From Castellaniella sp041675725 (GTDB taxonomy: Bacteria > Pseudomonadota > Gammaproteobacteria > Burkholderiales > Burkholderiaceae_B), in the NCBI RefSeq assembly GCF_041675725.1, contig NZ_JBAYTI010000007.1:1-64000 (forward strand): a stretch of DNA of 64,000 bases, written 5' to 3'. Of the stretch, positions 16,273-25,195 are shown piece after piece. Each line of letters begins with the position of its first letter. The stretch's first letter is position 1. The notes beneath the pieces were generated by a model, which did no database searches, had not been told where the DNA came from, and saw only the letters and a program-made list of their open reading frames with translations. Position numbers and translations under genes: made by a program.

Positions 16273-17168
16273 TCGATCCTTTCTTAATCGGGGTGCTCTC
16301 CAATATTGGCATGATGTCCTTGCTGGCGCTGTCGGCCTATTTATTGCTTCTGGTCGGCGAAGTCTCTTTCGGGCAGCAGGCTTTTTTCGGCGTGGGCGCC
16401 TATGCGGGGGGTATTGCCACGGCGCTTTGGGGGTGTTCGCTGGGCGTCGCCCTGCTTTTCGCGGCGTTGATGGGGGCAGCCGCCCAATTGCTTGTTGCGT
16501 TGCCGACGCTGCGCCTGCGGGGCTTTTATTTTTCCGTCGCCACCCTGGCCTTTGCCGAGGCCGTGCGAATACTGTTTGGCCTGTTTCACTACAGGCGGGA
16601 TGTGGATGGCCGGATGATGGGGCCGGATGGCGAGAATGGGTTTCGTGATGTACGGTACATCTATGACCACAATATGGGTGGGCAAGACTACATGTTGATC
16701 GTTTGGGCGCTGGTCGTGGCGGTACTGCTCATTTTCATGCTGCTCGAATTCAGCCGCTATGGCCCCCGCCTGCGCATGATCGGTGAAGACGACATCATGG
16801 CGGGGCTCAACGGCATCCATGTAACCCGCTATAAGCTCGCGACCTCAGTGGCCGCGGGCGCGCTGGCCGGGCTTTCTGGCGGGCTGTATATTCACGCCGT
16901 CACATATGTCGAGCCTGGGGTTTTTGGCATGATGCTGGGCGTGCATACCTTGGCGTATGGCCTGATAGGCGGGTTGGGGACGGCGTTGGGGCCCTTGATT
17001 GGGGTTTTGATCGATATTGGATTCCTGGAATCCTTCCATGGCCTGTCGCAATACCGTATGGTGATTTTCGGCGGAATCGTCGTGTTGCTTCTGATTTTCC
17101 GCCCAAGGGGGTTATTGGATGAGGTGTTGGTCAACCGCCTGAACCGGCTGTTCTGGAGGGGGCGGTGA
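16269..17168 (+). CDS. LivM-type permease (set 2)
   Basis: This is a 299-residue polytopic LivM-family permease. Key stretches are LSAYLLLLVGEVSFGQQAFFG, LPTLRLRGFYFSVATLAFAE, LRMIGEDDIMAGLNGIHV and LAGLSGGLYIH. It starts with GTG overlapping the stop of the preceding LivH gene (GTGA), so the two membrane subunits are translationally coupled. Confidence 0.87.
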   Translation: MIDPFLIGVLSNIGMMSLLALSAYLLLLVGEVSFGQQAFFGVGAYAGGIATALWGCSLGVALLFAALMGAAAQLLVALPTLRLRGFYFSVATLAFAEAVRILFGLFHYRRDVDGRMMGPDGENGFRDVRYIYDHNMGGQDYMLIVWALVVAVLLIFMLLEFSRYGPRLRMIGEDDIMAGLNGIHVTRYKLATSVAAGALAGLSGGLYIHAVTYVEPGVFGMMLGVHTLAYGLIGGLGTALGPLIGVLIDIGFLESFHGLSQYRMVIFGGIVVLLLIFRPRGLLDEVLVNRLNRLFWRGR

Positions 17169-17869
17169 TGCTTGTGCTGGAAAATGCAAGCTTGCGCCTG
17201 GGCGGTGTGACGATACTGGACACGATCAATATGCGGGTCGGTCGCCGCGAAACGCTCGGCCTGATCGGCCCGAATGGCTCGGGAAAATCCAGCCTGCTGA
17301 ACGTCATTACCGGTATTTACCCGCTGACCGAAGGGCGCATCCTGTTCTGCGGTCAAGATGTGGCCCATCTGGCGCCCCACCAGATTGTTGCAAGAGGCGT
17401 GGCGCGTACGGCGCAGACCACCCGTCTGTTCGAACGCTTGTCCGTCCTGGACAATGTCCGTGCAGTGCAAGGGGGTACCCGCGCCGCCGCCCAGGCTTTG
17501 CTTGAGCAGGTTGGTTTGCTTGAGCAGCGTTTTATGCTCGCCGGAGCGCTGAGCTTCGCACAGCGCCGCCGGCTGGATCTGGCCCGTGCGTTGATGCTGA
17601 ATCCATCGTTGCTGTTGCTGGATGAGCCGGCCGCCTCTCTGACCGCCAGTGAGACAGAGGACATGGCCGAATTGTTGGCAGAGGTAGCAGTACCTGGGCG
17701 CGCGCTGGTCGTGATCGAGCACAAGATCCGTCTGATCGCCGCGCTATGTCCACGGGTCGTCGTCCTGCATATGGGGCGGCAGATCGCCGAGGGGTCGCCC
17801 GAGCAGGTCATCGCTCATGAAACGGTTCAATCCGTCTATTTTGGCGCAGAAGGAGCGGGGCGTGCTTGA
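17165..17869 (+). CDS. LivG-type ATPase (set 2)
   Basis: This 234-residue ABC ATPase has Walker A GPNGSGKSS, a degenerate Q-loop/TF region ARTAQTTRLF, signature LSFAQRRRLDLARAL and Walker B LLLLDEPAASLT, ending with IEHK. The signature has SFAQ where LivG usually has S-[FY]-G-[EQ]-Q, a noticeable loss of the conserved Gly. GTG 17165 overlaps the previous stop; ATG at 17168 is an equally possible start. It is shorter than set 1 LivG. Confidence 0.85.
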   Translation: MMLVLENASLRLGGVTILDTINMRVGRRETLGLIGPNGSGKSSLLNVITGIYPLTEGRILFCGQDVAHLAPHQIVARGVARTAQTTRLFERLSVLDNVRAVQGGTRAAAQALLEQVGLLEQRFMLAGALSFAQRRRLDLARALMLNPSLLLLDEPAASLTASETEDMAELLAEVAVPGRALVVIEHKIRLIAALCPRVVVLHMGRQIAEGSPEQVIAHETVQSVYFGAEGAGRA

Positions 17870-18572
17870 GGTTCGTGACCTGACCGTGCGCTACGGGAAG
17901 GTCACCGCCGTTCGTGGCGTGTCATTCGAGCTTCGAGCGGGCCAGCTGGTGGCCTTGGTGGGGGCCAATGGAGCCGGTAAATCGTCCGTGCTGGAAGCCA
18001 TTTCTGGGATGAAAAGGCCGGTTGAAGGACAAATCAGATTCCTCGGGGAGCGGATCGATTCATTGCCCGCACATCGAGTGATGGCGCGCGGCATTGCTCA
18101 TGTACCGGAAGGCCGGCTGATTTTCAACCAGTTGACAGTCGCTGAGAACCTGGATGTCGTCATGCCTGCGGCTCGGAGCCGGTCTCGCGCCCGGGCGCGC
18201 CGCGACGCTGTTTTGCTCCGTCTGCCCGAGCTGGCCGATTGCCTGGACAAGCCGGCATCGGCCCTATCGGGCGGGCAGCAGCAATTGCTCGCCGTCGGGC
18301 GGGGCCTGATGGCCGCGCCCCGGTTGCTGATCCTGGACGAGCCGACGCTGGGGCTATCGCCTGTGGCGACGGCACGCATGTTCGGCTTGGTGGAGGCGCT
18401 TGCCGCCGATGGAATGACCATTCTTCTGGTCGATCAGAATGTGAATCGAGTTTTGCAGTGTGTCAATGAAGTGCACGTCATCGATCACGGTGAAATCATC
18501 CTGGCTGGACCGGCCAGCACCGTATCGACAGATGCACGTATAACCGAAGCCTTTCTTGGTCGTGCAGGATAG
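17862..18572 (+). CDS. LivF-type ATPase (set 2)
   Basis: This 236-residue ABC ATPase has LEVRDLTVRYGKVTAVRGVSF, Walker A GANGAGKSS, signature LSGGQQQLLAVGRGL, Walker B LLILDEPTLGLSP and LLVDQNVNRVL. GTG at 17862 is preceded by AGGAG at a 6-nt distance and gives the normal LivF N-terminus, so the in-frame ATG at 17817 is rejected. It overlaps the preceding LivG gene by 8 bp. With it the second transporter core is complete. Confidence 0.88.
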   Translation: MLEVRDLTVRYGKVTAVRGVSFELRAGQLVALVGANGAGKSSVLEAISGMKRPVEGQIRFLGERIDSLPAHRVMARGIAHVPEGRLIFNQLTVAENLDVVMPAARSRSRARARRDAVLLRLPELADCLDKPASALSGGQQQLLAVGRGLMAAPRLLILDEPTLGLSPVATARMFGLVEALAADGMTILLVDQNVNRVLQCVNEVHVIDHGEIILAGPASTVSTDARITEAFLGRAG

Positions 18573-18595
18573 GCGCTCTCTAGAGGGGGAATATC

Positions 18596-19060
18596 GTGAG
18601 GAAATCGATTATGGCCTTATTGCTGGCATCGGCGCTGCCGTTTATGGCGGCACCGGCTTTGGCGGGTGGCAGCCTGGCTGCCCAGCTGGCTTGCGTGCCG
18701 GCGCAAGCGCGGCTGGCCTATGATTGCCTGATCCACGTAACGGACCAGCCGTCGGGCGATCCCGTTGATGGCCTTGCCATACAGGCCAAGGCAGACATGC
18801 CTTCCATGCCGTTGGCGCATAACATACCGCCGGTCAGGGCACAATCTACAGGCGAGCCCGGTGTTTATCAATTTTCGATTACGCTGGACATGTATGGCCG
18901 TTGGGCATTTTCCATGACCATCATGGGGGCTCGACAGGATATGCTGGTCGAGGTGCTGGACTTTGTGGCGCCGGATGGCGAAGACGATGCGCATGGGCAT
19001 CATCATGATCAGGATCATGATGACCATTCGCATGGCCATGATGCTCACGCATCACACTAA
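18596..19060 (+). CDS. Exported FixH/YtkA-like protein with His-rich C-terminus
   Basis: This 154-residue protein has a Sec signal peptide (MRKSIMALLLASALPFMAAPALA) and a small beta-rich domain resembling the YtkA/FixH-like group (PGVYQFSITLDMYGRWAFSM). It ends in a metal-binding-looking tail, HGHHHDQDHDDHSHGHDAH. It should lie in the periplasm. The start is GTG after GAGGGGG, 23 bp from the end of the second livF, so it looks like the last gene of the Liv operon. A metal-binding periplasmic protein beside an organic-acid importer is unexpected. The function is unknown, and the family call is tentative. Confidence 0.6.
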   Translation: MRKSIMALLLASALPFMAAPALAGGSLAAQLACVPAQARLAYDCLIHVTDQPSGDPVDGLAIQAKADMPSMPLAHNIPPVRAQSTGEPGVYQFSITLDMYGRWAFSMTIMGARQDMLVEVLDFVAPDGEDDAHGHHHDQDHDDHSHGHDAHASH

Positions 19061-19073
19061 CCCGATGGGCCCG

Positions 19074-19143
19074 GATCCGATAGGCCCGATCCGATAGGCC
19101 CGATCCGATAGGCCCGATCCGATAGGCCCGATCCGATAGGCCC
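19074..19143. repeat. Five tandem copies of the 14-bp unit GATCCGATAGGCCC
   Basis: Five exact consecutive copies start 14 bp after the stop of the His-tail gene, flanked by partial copies (GGGCCCGGATC before, GGATC after). It lies between convergent genes. The perfect identity of the units implies recent slippage, so the copy number may vary between isolates. Confidence 0.95.
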
Positions 19144-19181
19144 GGATCATTTGCTGAATGGGGCTCCCGGCCCATGGTTCA

Positions 19182-19210
19182 TTAAAAGGGCCGGGATGTG
19201 GCCCGGCCCT
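19182..19210 (-). terminator. Rho-independent terminator of the minus-strand acyl-CoA ligase
   Basis: Read on the minus strand, AGGGCCGGG and CCCGGCCCT form a 9-bp stem around a 6-nt loop, followed by TTTTAAT. It stands 27 bp after the stop of the acyl-CoA ligase gene. Confidence 0.75.
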
Positions 19211-19236
19211 GAAGCGCGTTGGTGCTGGTTTTTGTT

Positions 19237-20844
19237 TCAGCTTATGTTGCGCAGATCGACCCGCCGGATTTTCCCACTGGGCGTTTTGGGCAGGCTGTCG
19301 ACAATGTGAATGTGCCGCGGATAGCCGTGCCGGCCATATCGCACGCGCACGAGGTCTTGCAATCGCTCTACCAGGCCGTCGGTGGCCGCATCCGAAGCCA
19401 GTGTAATGAAGGCTTCGATCACTTCGCCGCTGACGGAGTCTGCATATCGCCGCCCGACGACTGCCGCTTCGGATACCGCGGGGTCGAGCGCCAGGATGCT
19501 TTCGATGTCGAATGGTGAAATGCGATAGCCTGACGCGATGATGACGTCATCTGCACGTGCGGCAAAGAATACGTCGGTACCATCGTGACGGCCGGCATCG
19601 CCGCTTAAATACCAGAGTTTGTCTTTTGTGTAGCGCTCTTGTGTCTGGCGGGCATCGTTTGCGTAACCAGTGAACCACATCAATGGGCTATTGGGAACGG
19701 ACAGCGCGATGGTATCGCCAACGGTTCCGACGACGAACCCCGGCATGGCCTGGCCCATGGAACCCGCCTTGGGTTCACGTAGCAGACGGGGGTCCCAGGC
19801 GTTGATGACGCCCATGCCTTGCTCGGTCTGGCCCCAGTGGTCTCGGACGAGACAGCCGAGTGCTTTGGGGGCCCAGTCGGTGATTTCGGGGGTGAGCGGT
19901 TCGCCGGCGGATGAGGCGACCCGCAAGGGCGTGTTGAACCGAATGCCATCTTTTCTGAGCGCCCGGTATACGGTGGGCGCTGAAGCGAAATTGGTGACAC
20001 GCAGCGCGTCGACCACTTGCTTTGTGATGGCGGTGGTGAATGGCGCGGCCAGCAAGACATTGGCTCGCCCGGTCGCCATGGGGCCGACGACAGAGTAAAA
20101 AAGGCCATAGGCCCAGCCGGGATCGGCGCCGTTCCATAATACGTCGTTGGCCTGTAGATCGAAGCCATAGCGCATATAGGCGATGAAGGACGCAATGGCG
20201 TAGGCAGGCACGCGTACGCCTTTCGGCGCCCCGGTTGTCCCGGATGTATAGAGCTCGATGAACGTGCCGCTTTGGCCAATGCGTTCATTATGTTCGAGAG
20301 GGGGGTGTGATTCGATCAGGGTGTCCAGGTTTGCCCCGGTTTTCAGGACCGGGATGTCGATGCCCACAAGTTTTGGACATTGATCTGGGTCGGCTATGAT
20401 CAGGCGCGCCTGTGCCGCATTGACGCGCGAGGCGATGGCTTCATTGCCGAACGCAGTGAACAGCGGGACATGGACTGCACCTAAACGCCACAGCGCAAGC
20501 AGCACGATAGGCAGTTGCCGGGTTTTGGCCATGAGGACGCCGACGCGCGAACCGACCCCTATGCCTTGTTCGGACAGCGCGCTGGCCAGGCATTTTGAAC
20601 GCTGCGCCAGTTCGCCGAAAGAGAGGCGTTCGATATCGAGATTTCCGTTGACCAGTATGAATGCGGTGTCGTCTGCGGGCTTGCTGTCACACAGAATGTC
20701 GGCGACACAAAGATCGGCAGCGGAAAATCTGTTTTTCAGTTCCTGTACTTCGGCCACGATGTCCGGGATGTCCAGCCAGGGGGCATGGGCAACGGATACG
20801 ACGTCTGATTCCTGATTTTGTTGGCTTGGATCTTGTGCGGTCAT
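19237..20844 (-). CDS. Acyl-CoA ligase/acetyl-CoA synthetase-like (AMP-forming)
   Basis: This 535-residue ANL enzyme has the phosphate loop ELYTSGTTGAPKGV, then WNGADPGWAYGLFYSVVGPM, the A5 motif RDHWGQTEQGMG, the hinge region YLSGDAGRHDGTDVFFAARADDV and C-terminal LPKTPSGKIRR. The GADPGWAYG and GQTE features resemble the medium-chain acyl-CoA synthetase (ACSM) and acetyl-CoA synthetase branch more than the other two ligases here. AGGAGGAG precedes the ATG. It converges on the Liv operon and has its own terminator. Confidence 0.85.
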   Translation of the reverse strand: MTAQDPSQQNQESDVVSVAHAPWLDIPDIVAEVQELKNRFSAADLCVADILCDSKPADDTAFILVNGNLDIERLSFGELAQRSKCLASALSEQGIGVGSRVGVLMAKTRQLPIVLLALWRLGAVHVPLFTAFGNEAIASRVNAAQARLIIADPDQCPKLVGIDIPVLKTGANLDTLIESHPPLEHNERIGQSGTFIELYTSGTTGAPKGVRVPAYAIASFIAYMRYGFDLQANDVLWNGADPGWAYGLFYSVVGPMATGRANVLLAAPFTTAITKQVVDALRVTNFASAPTVYRALRKDGIRFNTPLRVASSAGEPLTPEITDWAPKALGCLVRDHWGQTEQGMGVINAWDPRLLREPKAGSMGQAMPGFVVGTVGDTIALSVPNSPLMWFTGYANDARQTQERYTKDKLWYLSGDAGRHDGTDVFFAARADDVIIASGYRISPFDIESILALDPAVSEAAVVGRRYADSVSGEVIEAFITLASDAATDGLVERLQDLVRVRYGRHGYPRHIHIVDSLPKTPSGKIRRVDLRNIS

Positions 20845-21047
20845 CGCGTCTCCTCCTGTGTGGCTGTCTGGAATACTGTGACAGGCACCTGTCTGATTGG
20901 CCGAACCCCTCTGTTGGAGGTTGTCCGTTCAATAGTAACGCGGTTTGATTATTTTGCAATGTGTGACACAGTCGACGATGGGGTTGTACGCGGGTGGTGA
21001 ACCCGCCGCAACCCCAGCGGAAACAGGGTGGAACGTCGGTTGGCGCT

Positions 21048-21806
21048 TCAGGGGTCGGACTTCGATGGCGCGTGCGCCCACGCGGGGATAGTCTCCCAGG
21101 CCGTGCGCAGGCGCTGGCGCAGTGAGTCGCTGTGCGGCTGGACGCGCCGCAAAAGCTGCCAGAAGCGCGCTGAATGGTTCAGCTCGTGCAGGTGGCACAA
21201 TTCGTGCCAAAGTACATAATCGACCAAGTCAGGCGGCAGGAACAGCAGCTTGCAGTTCAGGCTGATGTGTCCGCGGGCGGAGCAGCTGCCCCAGCGGCTC
21301 CGCTGGTTGCGGATTGCCACCTGCGCATAGGACCATCCCGCCGAAGCGGCCAGGCGATCCAGCCAGGGTGGCAGGGTTTTTCGGGCGCGTTCGACCAACC
21401 AGCCCCGCAAGGCTGCGTGCGCGCCGGCGGCCGGTTCTTTGGGCCCGAGAACAAGAATCTGAGCCGTTCCGCTGGTGCGGGCCCGCACCGTGTGGCTACT
21501 TGAGGGCAGGTACTGGACGCGCCACGATTCCCCCAGCGCGGGCAGCCTGATCGAGCCTGGATGGCACGCCCGTTCTGCAACGGACTGGGCATGCCGTGTG
21601 GCTTGCCGCGCCATGTGCCGTGCGACCCACGACGCCTTGCCGGCCACCAGGGCTGTCACAGCGTCCAGACTGACCCCTTGGGGCGCCACGACCATCAGCC
21701 CGTCTCGGGGGCCCAGGGTCAGGCGTATGTTGCGGGCGCGCGCCGAGCGCCGGATGGCGTAGCGGACCACCTCGCCATTGGGCAATTCCAGCTGCTGTTT
21801 CATCAT
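21048..21806 (-). CDS. YgjP-like zinc metallopeptidase domain protein
   Basis: This is a 252-residue protein of the COG1451/YgjP (DUF45) family. The zinc-binding motif is WHELCHLHELNHS (HExxH plus a downstream His), preceded by the family signature RNQRSRWGSCSARGHISLNCKL. It is probably a soluble metalloprotease; its substrate is not known. Two ATG codons in a row (21806, 21803) are possible starts, overlapping the stop of the membrane-protein gene upstream, so the two form an operon. Confidence 0.8.
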   Translation of the reverse strand: MMKQQLELPNGEVVRYAIRRSARARNIRLTLGPRDGLMVVAPQGVSLDAVTALVAGKASWVARHMARQATRHAQSVAERACHPGSIRLPALGESWRVQYLPSSSHTVRARTSGTAQILVLGPKEPAAGAHAALRGWLVERARKTLPPWLDRLAASAGWSYAQVAIRNQRSRWGSCSARGHISLNCKLLFLPPDLVDYVLWHELCHLHELNHSARFWQLLRRVQPHSDSLRQRLRTAWETIPAWAHAPSKSDP

Positions 21807-22756
21807 GTGTTGCCAGGACCCCGCTGACGCATGACAGTATTGACATGGTGTAGGCCGACAGTGATGCCCAGCGCGAGCAAGCCTGCAAGCAGCACGCTGC
21901 CGGCGCTGGCATCCAGGCGTTCAAACCATTGCGTATATAGATTCAGGGCGGCGAAAACGGCCACGGCATTCAGGGCCCAGCGGTGGTTGCGGCGCCAGGC
22001 CCAGACACCGGTGGCCAATAGCGCCAGGGCCCAGGCGATGGCGAAGACGGGGGCGCTGAGGTAGGGGCTGGCCAGGTACTGAAAGAGGCCCTGGCCGTGA
22101 CGGCTGGGGTCGTCTTCCCACAGAGACCCCACCCAAAAGGCGAAGTTCACCAGGAAGAGGGCGGTTCTGGCCGCCGCCGCTGCCGGCCTTGCGTAGCGCT
22201 CGGGCAGCCGGATCGCGGCATGGTGCAGCCCGGCCGCGGCCAATGACAGCAAGAGAATGATGTAGACGGGGTTTTCGATCGTGAAGGCGTAGCTGACGTG
22301 CGGCTGTGTCGTGTCGACGCAAATGCTGCCACCCAGCAGCAAGGTGGCCAGCACCGCCATCAGGCTGCTGCGGGTCAGTGCCGCGACGCCGGCGCAGCCC
22401 GCGGTCGCCACGAGCAAGGAAACCCGGTTGCCTTCGCCAAGCGCAACGATGCCGCCGGCAGCGAGCAGGGCCCCGATCAGGGTGCAGATATTGGCGAGCA
22501 GGCGCCATTGTGTCGGCCGCGATGGGTTCAGGATCAGCCCGGCCAGGAGGACGACGGCGCCTATGAGGATTGCGCTGAGCGCTGTGGGAACCAGAGCCAG
22601 CGCGGCCAGCGCGACAGTCACGACGCCAAAGCCGATGAACAGGCTGAATGCCAGGGCGTCCGTCGAGGATGCCGCCAGGCGCCTGAGCTTTTCGTACTCG
22701 GCGTCGGTGATGTCTTTGTTGCGCAGCAGCGACTCTAGATCCAGCGTGACCTTCAC
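21803..22756 (-). CDS. Multi-pass membrane protein, DUF2157-like
   Basis: This 317-residue protein has a short cytoplasmic N-terminus (SLLRNKDITDAEYEKLRRLA), a form seen in DUF2157-type proteins, followed by about nine hydrophobic segments. There are no catalytic motifs. It is coupled to the YgjP-like peptidase by overlapping stop and start codons. The role is unknown; the family name is a tentative recognition from the N-terminal helix and the topology. Confidence 0.65.
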   Translation of the reverse strand: MKVTLDLESLLRNKDITDAEYEKLRRLAASSTDALAFSLFIGFGVVTVALAALALVPTALSAILIGAVVLLAGLILNPSRPTQWRLLANICTLIGALLAAGGIVALGEGNRVSLLVATAGCAGVAALTRSSLMAVLATLLLGGSICVDTTQPHVSYAFTIENPVYIILLLSLAAAGLHHAAIRLPERYARPAAAAARTALFLVNFAFWVGSLWEDDPSRHGQGLFQYLASPYLSAPVFAIAWALALLATGVWAWRRNHRWALNAVAVFAALNLYTQWFERLDASAGSVLLAGLLALGITVGLHHVNTVMRQRGPGNT

Positions 22757-22816
22757 CGTGCTCCCCTTGATACGGTTGTACCGGAATGGTGATCTTACCG
22801 TGATTGCTTGTAAATA

Positions 22817-22830
22817 TTATTTAGAAATAA
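22817..22830. promoter_or_regulatory. Inverted repeat TTATTT-AG-AAATAA before a sulfide:quinone reductase gene
   Basis: This perfect 6-bp inverted repeat sits in a strikingly AT-rich 70-bp patch (about 22795-22865) inside otherwise GC-rich DNA, about 100 bp before the start of the flavoprotein gene. It could be the operator of an ArsR/BigR-type sulfide-responsive repressor, but no such regulator gene is in the window. AT-rich DNA makes chance palindromes likely. Confidence 0.3.
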
Positions 22831-22931
22831 AGATATGGTAATTTAATATTTAAAGTTATAAGACTTGGGCCCTAGAATGGCAACTCTGCCGTCGTCGCTG
22901 ACGGTCATCGTATTACTGGAACGAGGCAATT

Positions 22932-24191
22932 GTGAAAGCTTCTACTCTTGAACGTCGTAGGGTCGTCATCGTCGGTGCGGGTACGGCCGGTATTGCGGTC
23001 GCGGCGGGTCTGAAACGCAGTGGGCCAAGTCTCGACGTTGTGCTCATCGATCCCGCACAATACCACTACTACCAGCCTGCCTGGACGCTGGTGGGTGGTG
23101 GGGCCTATCGCGTGTCCCGGACCCGCCGGGTGCTGGCGCGCTGCGTGCCCAAAGGGGTGCGGCTGATCTCGCAGGCCGTTCGTGCGTTGGATCCCGAGGC
23201 CGGACACGTCGAACTGGATGATGGCCAGCACGTGGCCTACGACTGCCTGGTGGTGGCTGCGGGAATCCAGCTCAACTGGGGCCAGATCAAGGGCCTGGAA
23301 CAGGCCTTGGGCAAGAATGGCGTCTGCAGCAATTATCGCTACGATCTCGCCCCGTATACCTGGGAGCTCGTGCGCGAGTTCCGTGGCGGGACCGCGATCT
23401 TCACCCAGCCGGCCGGCGCGGTGAAATGCCCCGGCGCGCCGCAGAAGGCGCTGTATCTGGCAGCTGATCGCTTCAGGCGCCAGGGGGTGCACGCCGACAG
23501 CCTGCAGTTTCGCAGCGGCGCGGCTTCGATCTTCGGGGTGGGCTACTATGCCGAACCGCTGGGTCGGATCATGGATTCCTATCAGGCGCAGGCCCATTAC
23601 GACAATCATCTGGTCGAGGTGCGGGGCGAAGACCGCGTGGCCGTGTTCGAATCTTCCCGCAACGGCCAGGTGACGCGCGAAGAGGTCGCCTACGACCTGT
23701 TGCACGTGGTGCCGCCGCAAGGCGCGCCAGACTTCATCCGCTCCAGCCCGCTCGCCAATGAGGCGGGTTGGCTGGATGTGGATAAGAATACGCTGCGCCA
23801 CACCCGTCATGCCAACGTGTTCGGGCTGGGGGATTGCATATCGGCGCCCAACAGCAAAACCGCTGCAGCCGTCAAGAACCAGACGCCAGTGGTCGTTGCC
23901 AATGTGCTGAGCACGCTCGAGGGTCTGGCGTCCACCCACACATATGACGGCTATGCCGGATGCCCGGTGACCACGTCGGTAGGCAAGGTGTTGCTGGCCG
24001 AGTTCACGTACGGCGGTGTGCCAACGCCCACTTTTCCGTTGGATCCCCGGGTGCCGCGCCGCAGTTTCTGGTGGCTGAAGCGCAGTTTTCTACCATGGTT
24101 CTATTGGAATATGCTGCTCAAAGGTCGGAACCTGCCGCAGTGGCACAAAAAGCGTGATTTTCCGGCCGGTGTGCCGTCGGTGCAGCGGTGA
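22932..24191 (+). CDS. Sulfide:quinone oxidoreductase-like flavoprotein
   Basis: This 419-residue FAD protein begins with the dinucleotide fold VVIVGAGTAGIAVAAGLKR and LIDPAQYHYYQPAWTLVGGG, which are hallmarks of sulfide:quinone reductases. The redox cysteine motif is VKCPGAPQK, with a later GYAGCP, and the second FAD motif is NVFGLGDCISAPNSKTAAA. The YHYYQPAWTLVGGG and KCPGAPQKA elements resemble the mitochondrial-type (type II) SQR. It lacks a signal peptide and probably attaches to the inner membrane through C-terminal amphipathic helices. It would oxidise sulfide and pass electrons to quinone. GTG start after ACGAGG. Confidence 0.82.
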   Translation: MKASTLERRRVVIVGAGTAGIAVAAGLKRSGPSLDVVLIDPAQYHYYQPAWTLVGGGAYRVSRTRRVLARCVPKGVRLISQAVRALDPEAGHVELDDGQHVAYDCLVVAAGIQLNWGQIKGLEQALGKNGVCSNYRYDLAPYTWELVREFRGGTAIFTQPAGAVKCPGAPQKALYLAADRFRRQGVHADSLQFRSGAASIFGVGYYAEPLGRIMDSYQAQAHYDNHLVEVRGEDRVAVFESSRNGQVTREEVAYDLLHVVPPQGAPDFIRSSPLANEAGWLDVDKNTLRHTRHANVFGLGDCISAPNSKTAAAVKNQTPVVVANVLSTLEGLASTHTYDGYAGCPVTTSVGKVLLAEFTYGGVPTPTFPLDPRVPRRSFWWLKRSFLPWFYWNMLLKGRNLPQWHKKRDFPAGVPSVQR

Positions 24192-24242
24192 GCTTGGCAC
24201 GTTCTTCGGGCTGACCCAGGCGTTTTTGGGGATTGATCGCTT

Positions 24243-24950
24243 TCAGGGCAGTTCATCGACGAAACGCGTAAATTCGTGGACGGGTTCGCGTTCGGTCGGG
24301 AAATTGTTTTCGGGCGCCGTCATGTCTGCATAGCCAAGTGCTATCGCCATGATCAGCTGGCGGTGCGCTGGGATCCCCAACCGTTGGCTGATCAGTCGGT
24401 GATAGCGGCAGAACGCGGCCTGAGGGCAGGTATCCAACCCCAGGCCGCGCGCTGCAATCATGATGTTCTGCGCAAACATGCCCAGATCGAGCCAACTGCC
24501 TTGTTCCATGTCGCGATCCATTGTCAAGAACAGGCCGACCGGCGCATCGAAGAAGCAATAATTGCGCCGATGCTGTGCCGCCATGCGGTCAGATTGGCCG
24601 CGCTGGATCCCCAGACTGCCGTATAGTGCCCAGCCTACGGTGCGCCGGCGCGCCAGGTAGGGCTCGCGCCATTGACGCGGATAATAGGCATATTCAGCCT
24701 CGCCCGCATCGCCAGACAGGGCGGCGGCCTCGATTTCCTGGCTGAGAGCTTGGCGTGCGCTGCCAGTCAAGACGACCACCTGCCAGGGCTGGATGTTGGA
24801 GCCTGATGGCGCGCGCGCGGCGGTCTCGAGGATCTGTTCAATGGTGCATTGCGGTACTGGATTGGGTAAAAAGGCTCGAATCGAGCGGCGTGAACGGATT
24901 GCCTCCGATGCGGGCATGCAGGGCTCGGTGATGTGCGTCGTGGTGTCCAT
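24243..24950 (-). CDS. Nitroreductase-family flavoprotein
   Basis: This 235-residue FMN protein has IRSRRSIRAFLPNPVP (phosphate/FMN-binding arginines), ETAARAPSGSNIQPWQVVVL and, toward the end, GLGLDTCPQAAF and IMAIALGYAD. This is the standard nitroreductase fold; substrates range from quinones to nitroaromatics, and it cannot be assigned here. It is convergent with the SQR-like gene. Confidence 0.85.
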   Translation of the reverse strand: MDTTTHITEPCMPASEAIRSRRSIRAFLPNPVPQCTIEQILETAARAPSGSNIQPWQVVVLTGSARQALSQEIEAAALSGDAGEAEYAYYPRQWREPYLARRRTVGWALYGSLGIQRGQSDRMAAQHRRNYCFFDAPVGLFLTMDRDMEQGSWLDLGMFAQNIMIAARGLGLDTCPQAAFCRYHRLISQRLGIPAHRQLIMAIALGYADMTAPENNFPTEREPVHEFTRFVDELP

Positions 24951-25195
24951 TGGCTTGATGTTCCAGGCAATTTTGCCGGTGATCTCCTATCTAGATTGGC
25001 CAGTGTCACCGGCGCGTCGATGCGTATCGTGGCCTATTGGTGGCTGATTGGCAAGGGAGGCGTGCTACCCGATGGCGCTGGCTTGGCCTGCTGCTTCATA
25101 GCCAGAGCGCTGCAGTGGCAAACTACGCTTCTATACTGGCACGGCTATGAGAATATGCTACGGTTACGCTCTGATTCTGGTTCAGGAGACGAAAC

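Noticed and set aside
19074..19143. Possible CRISPR array
   Set aside because: The 14-bp units are directly adjacent with no spacers, and no cas genes are present; it is a simple tandem repeat.
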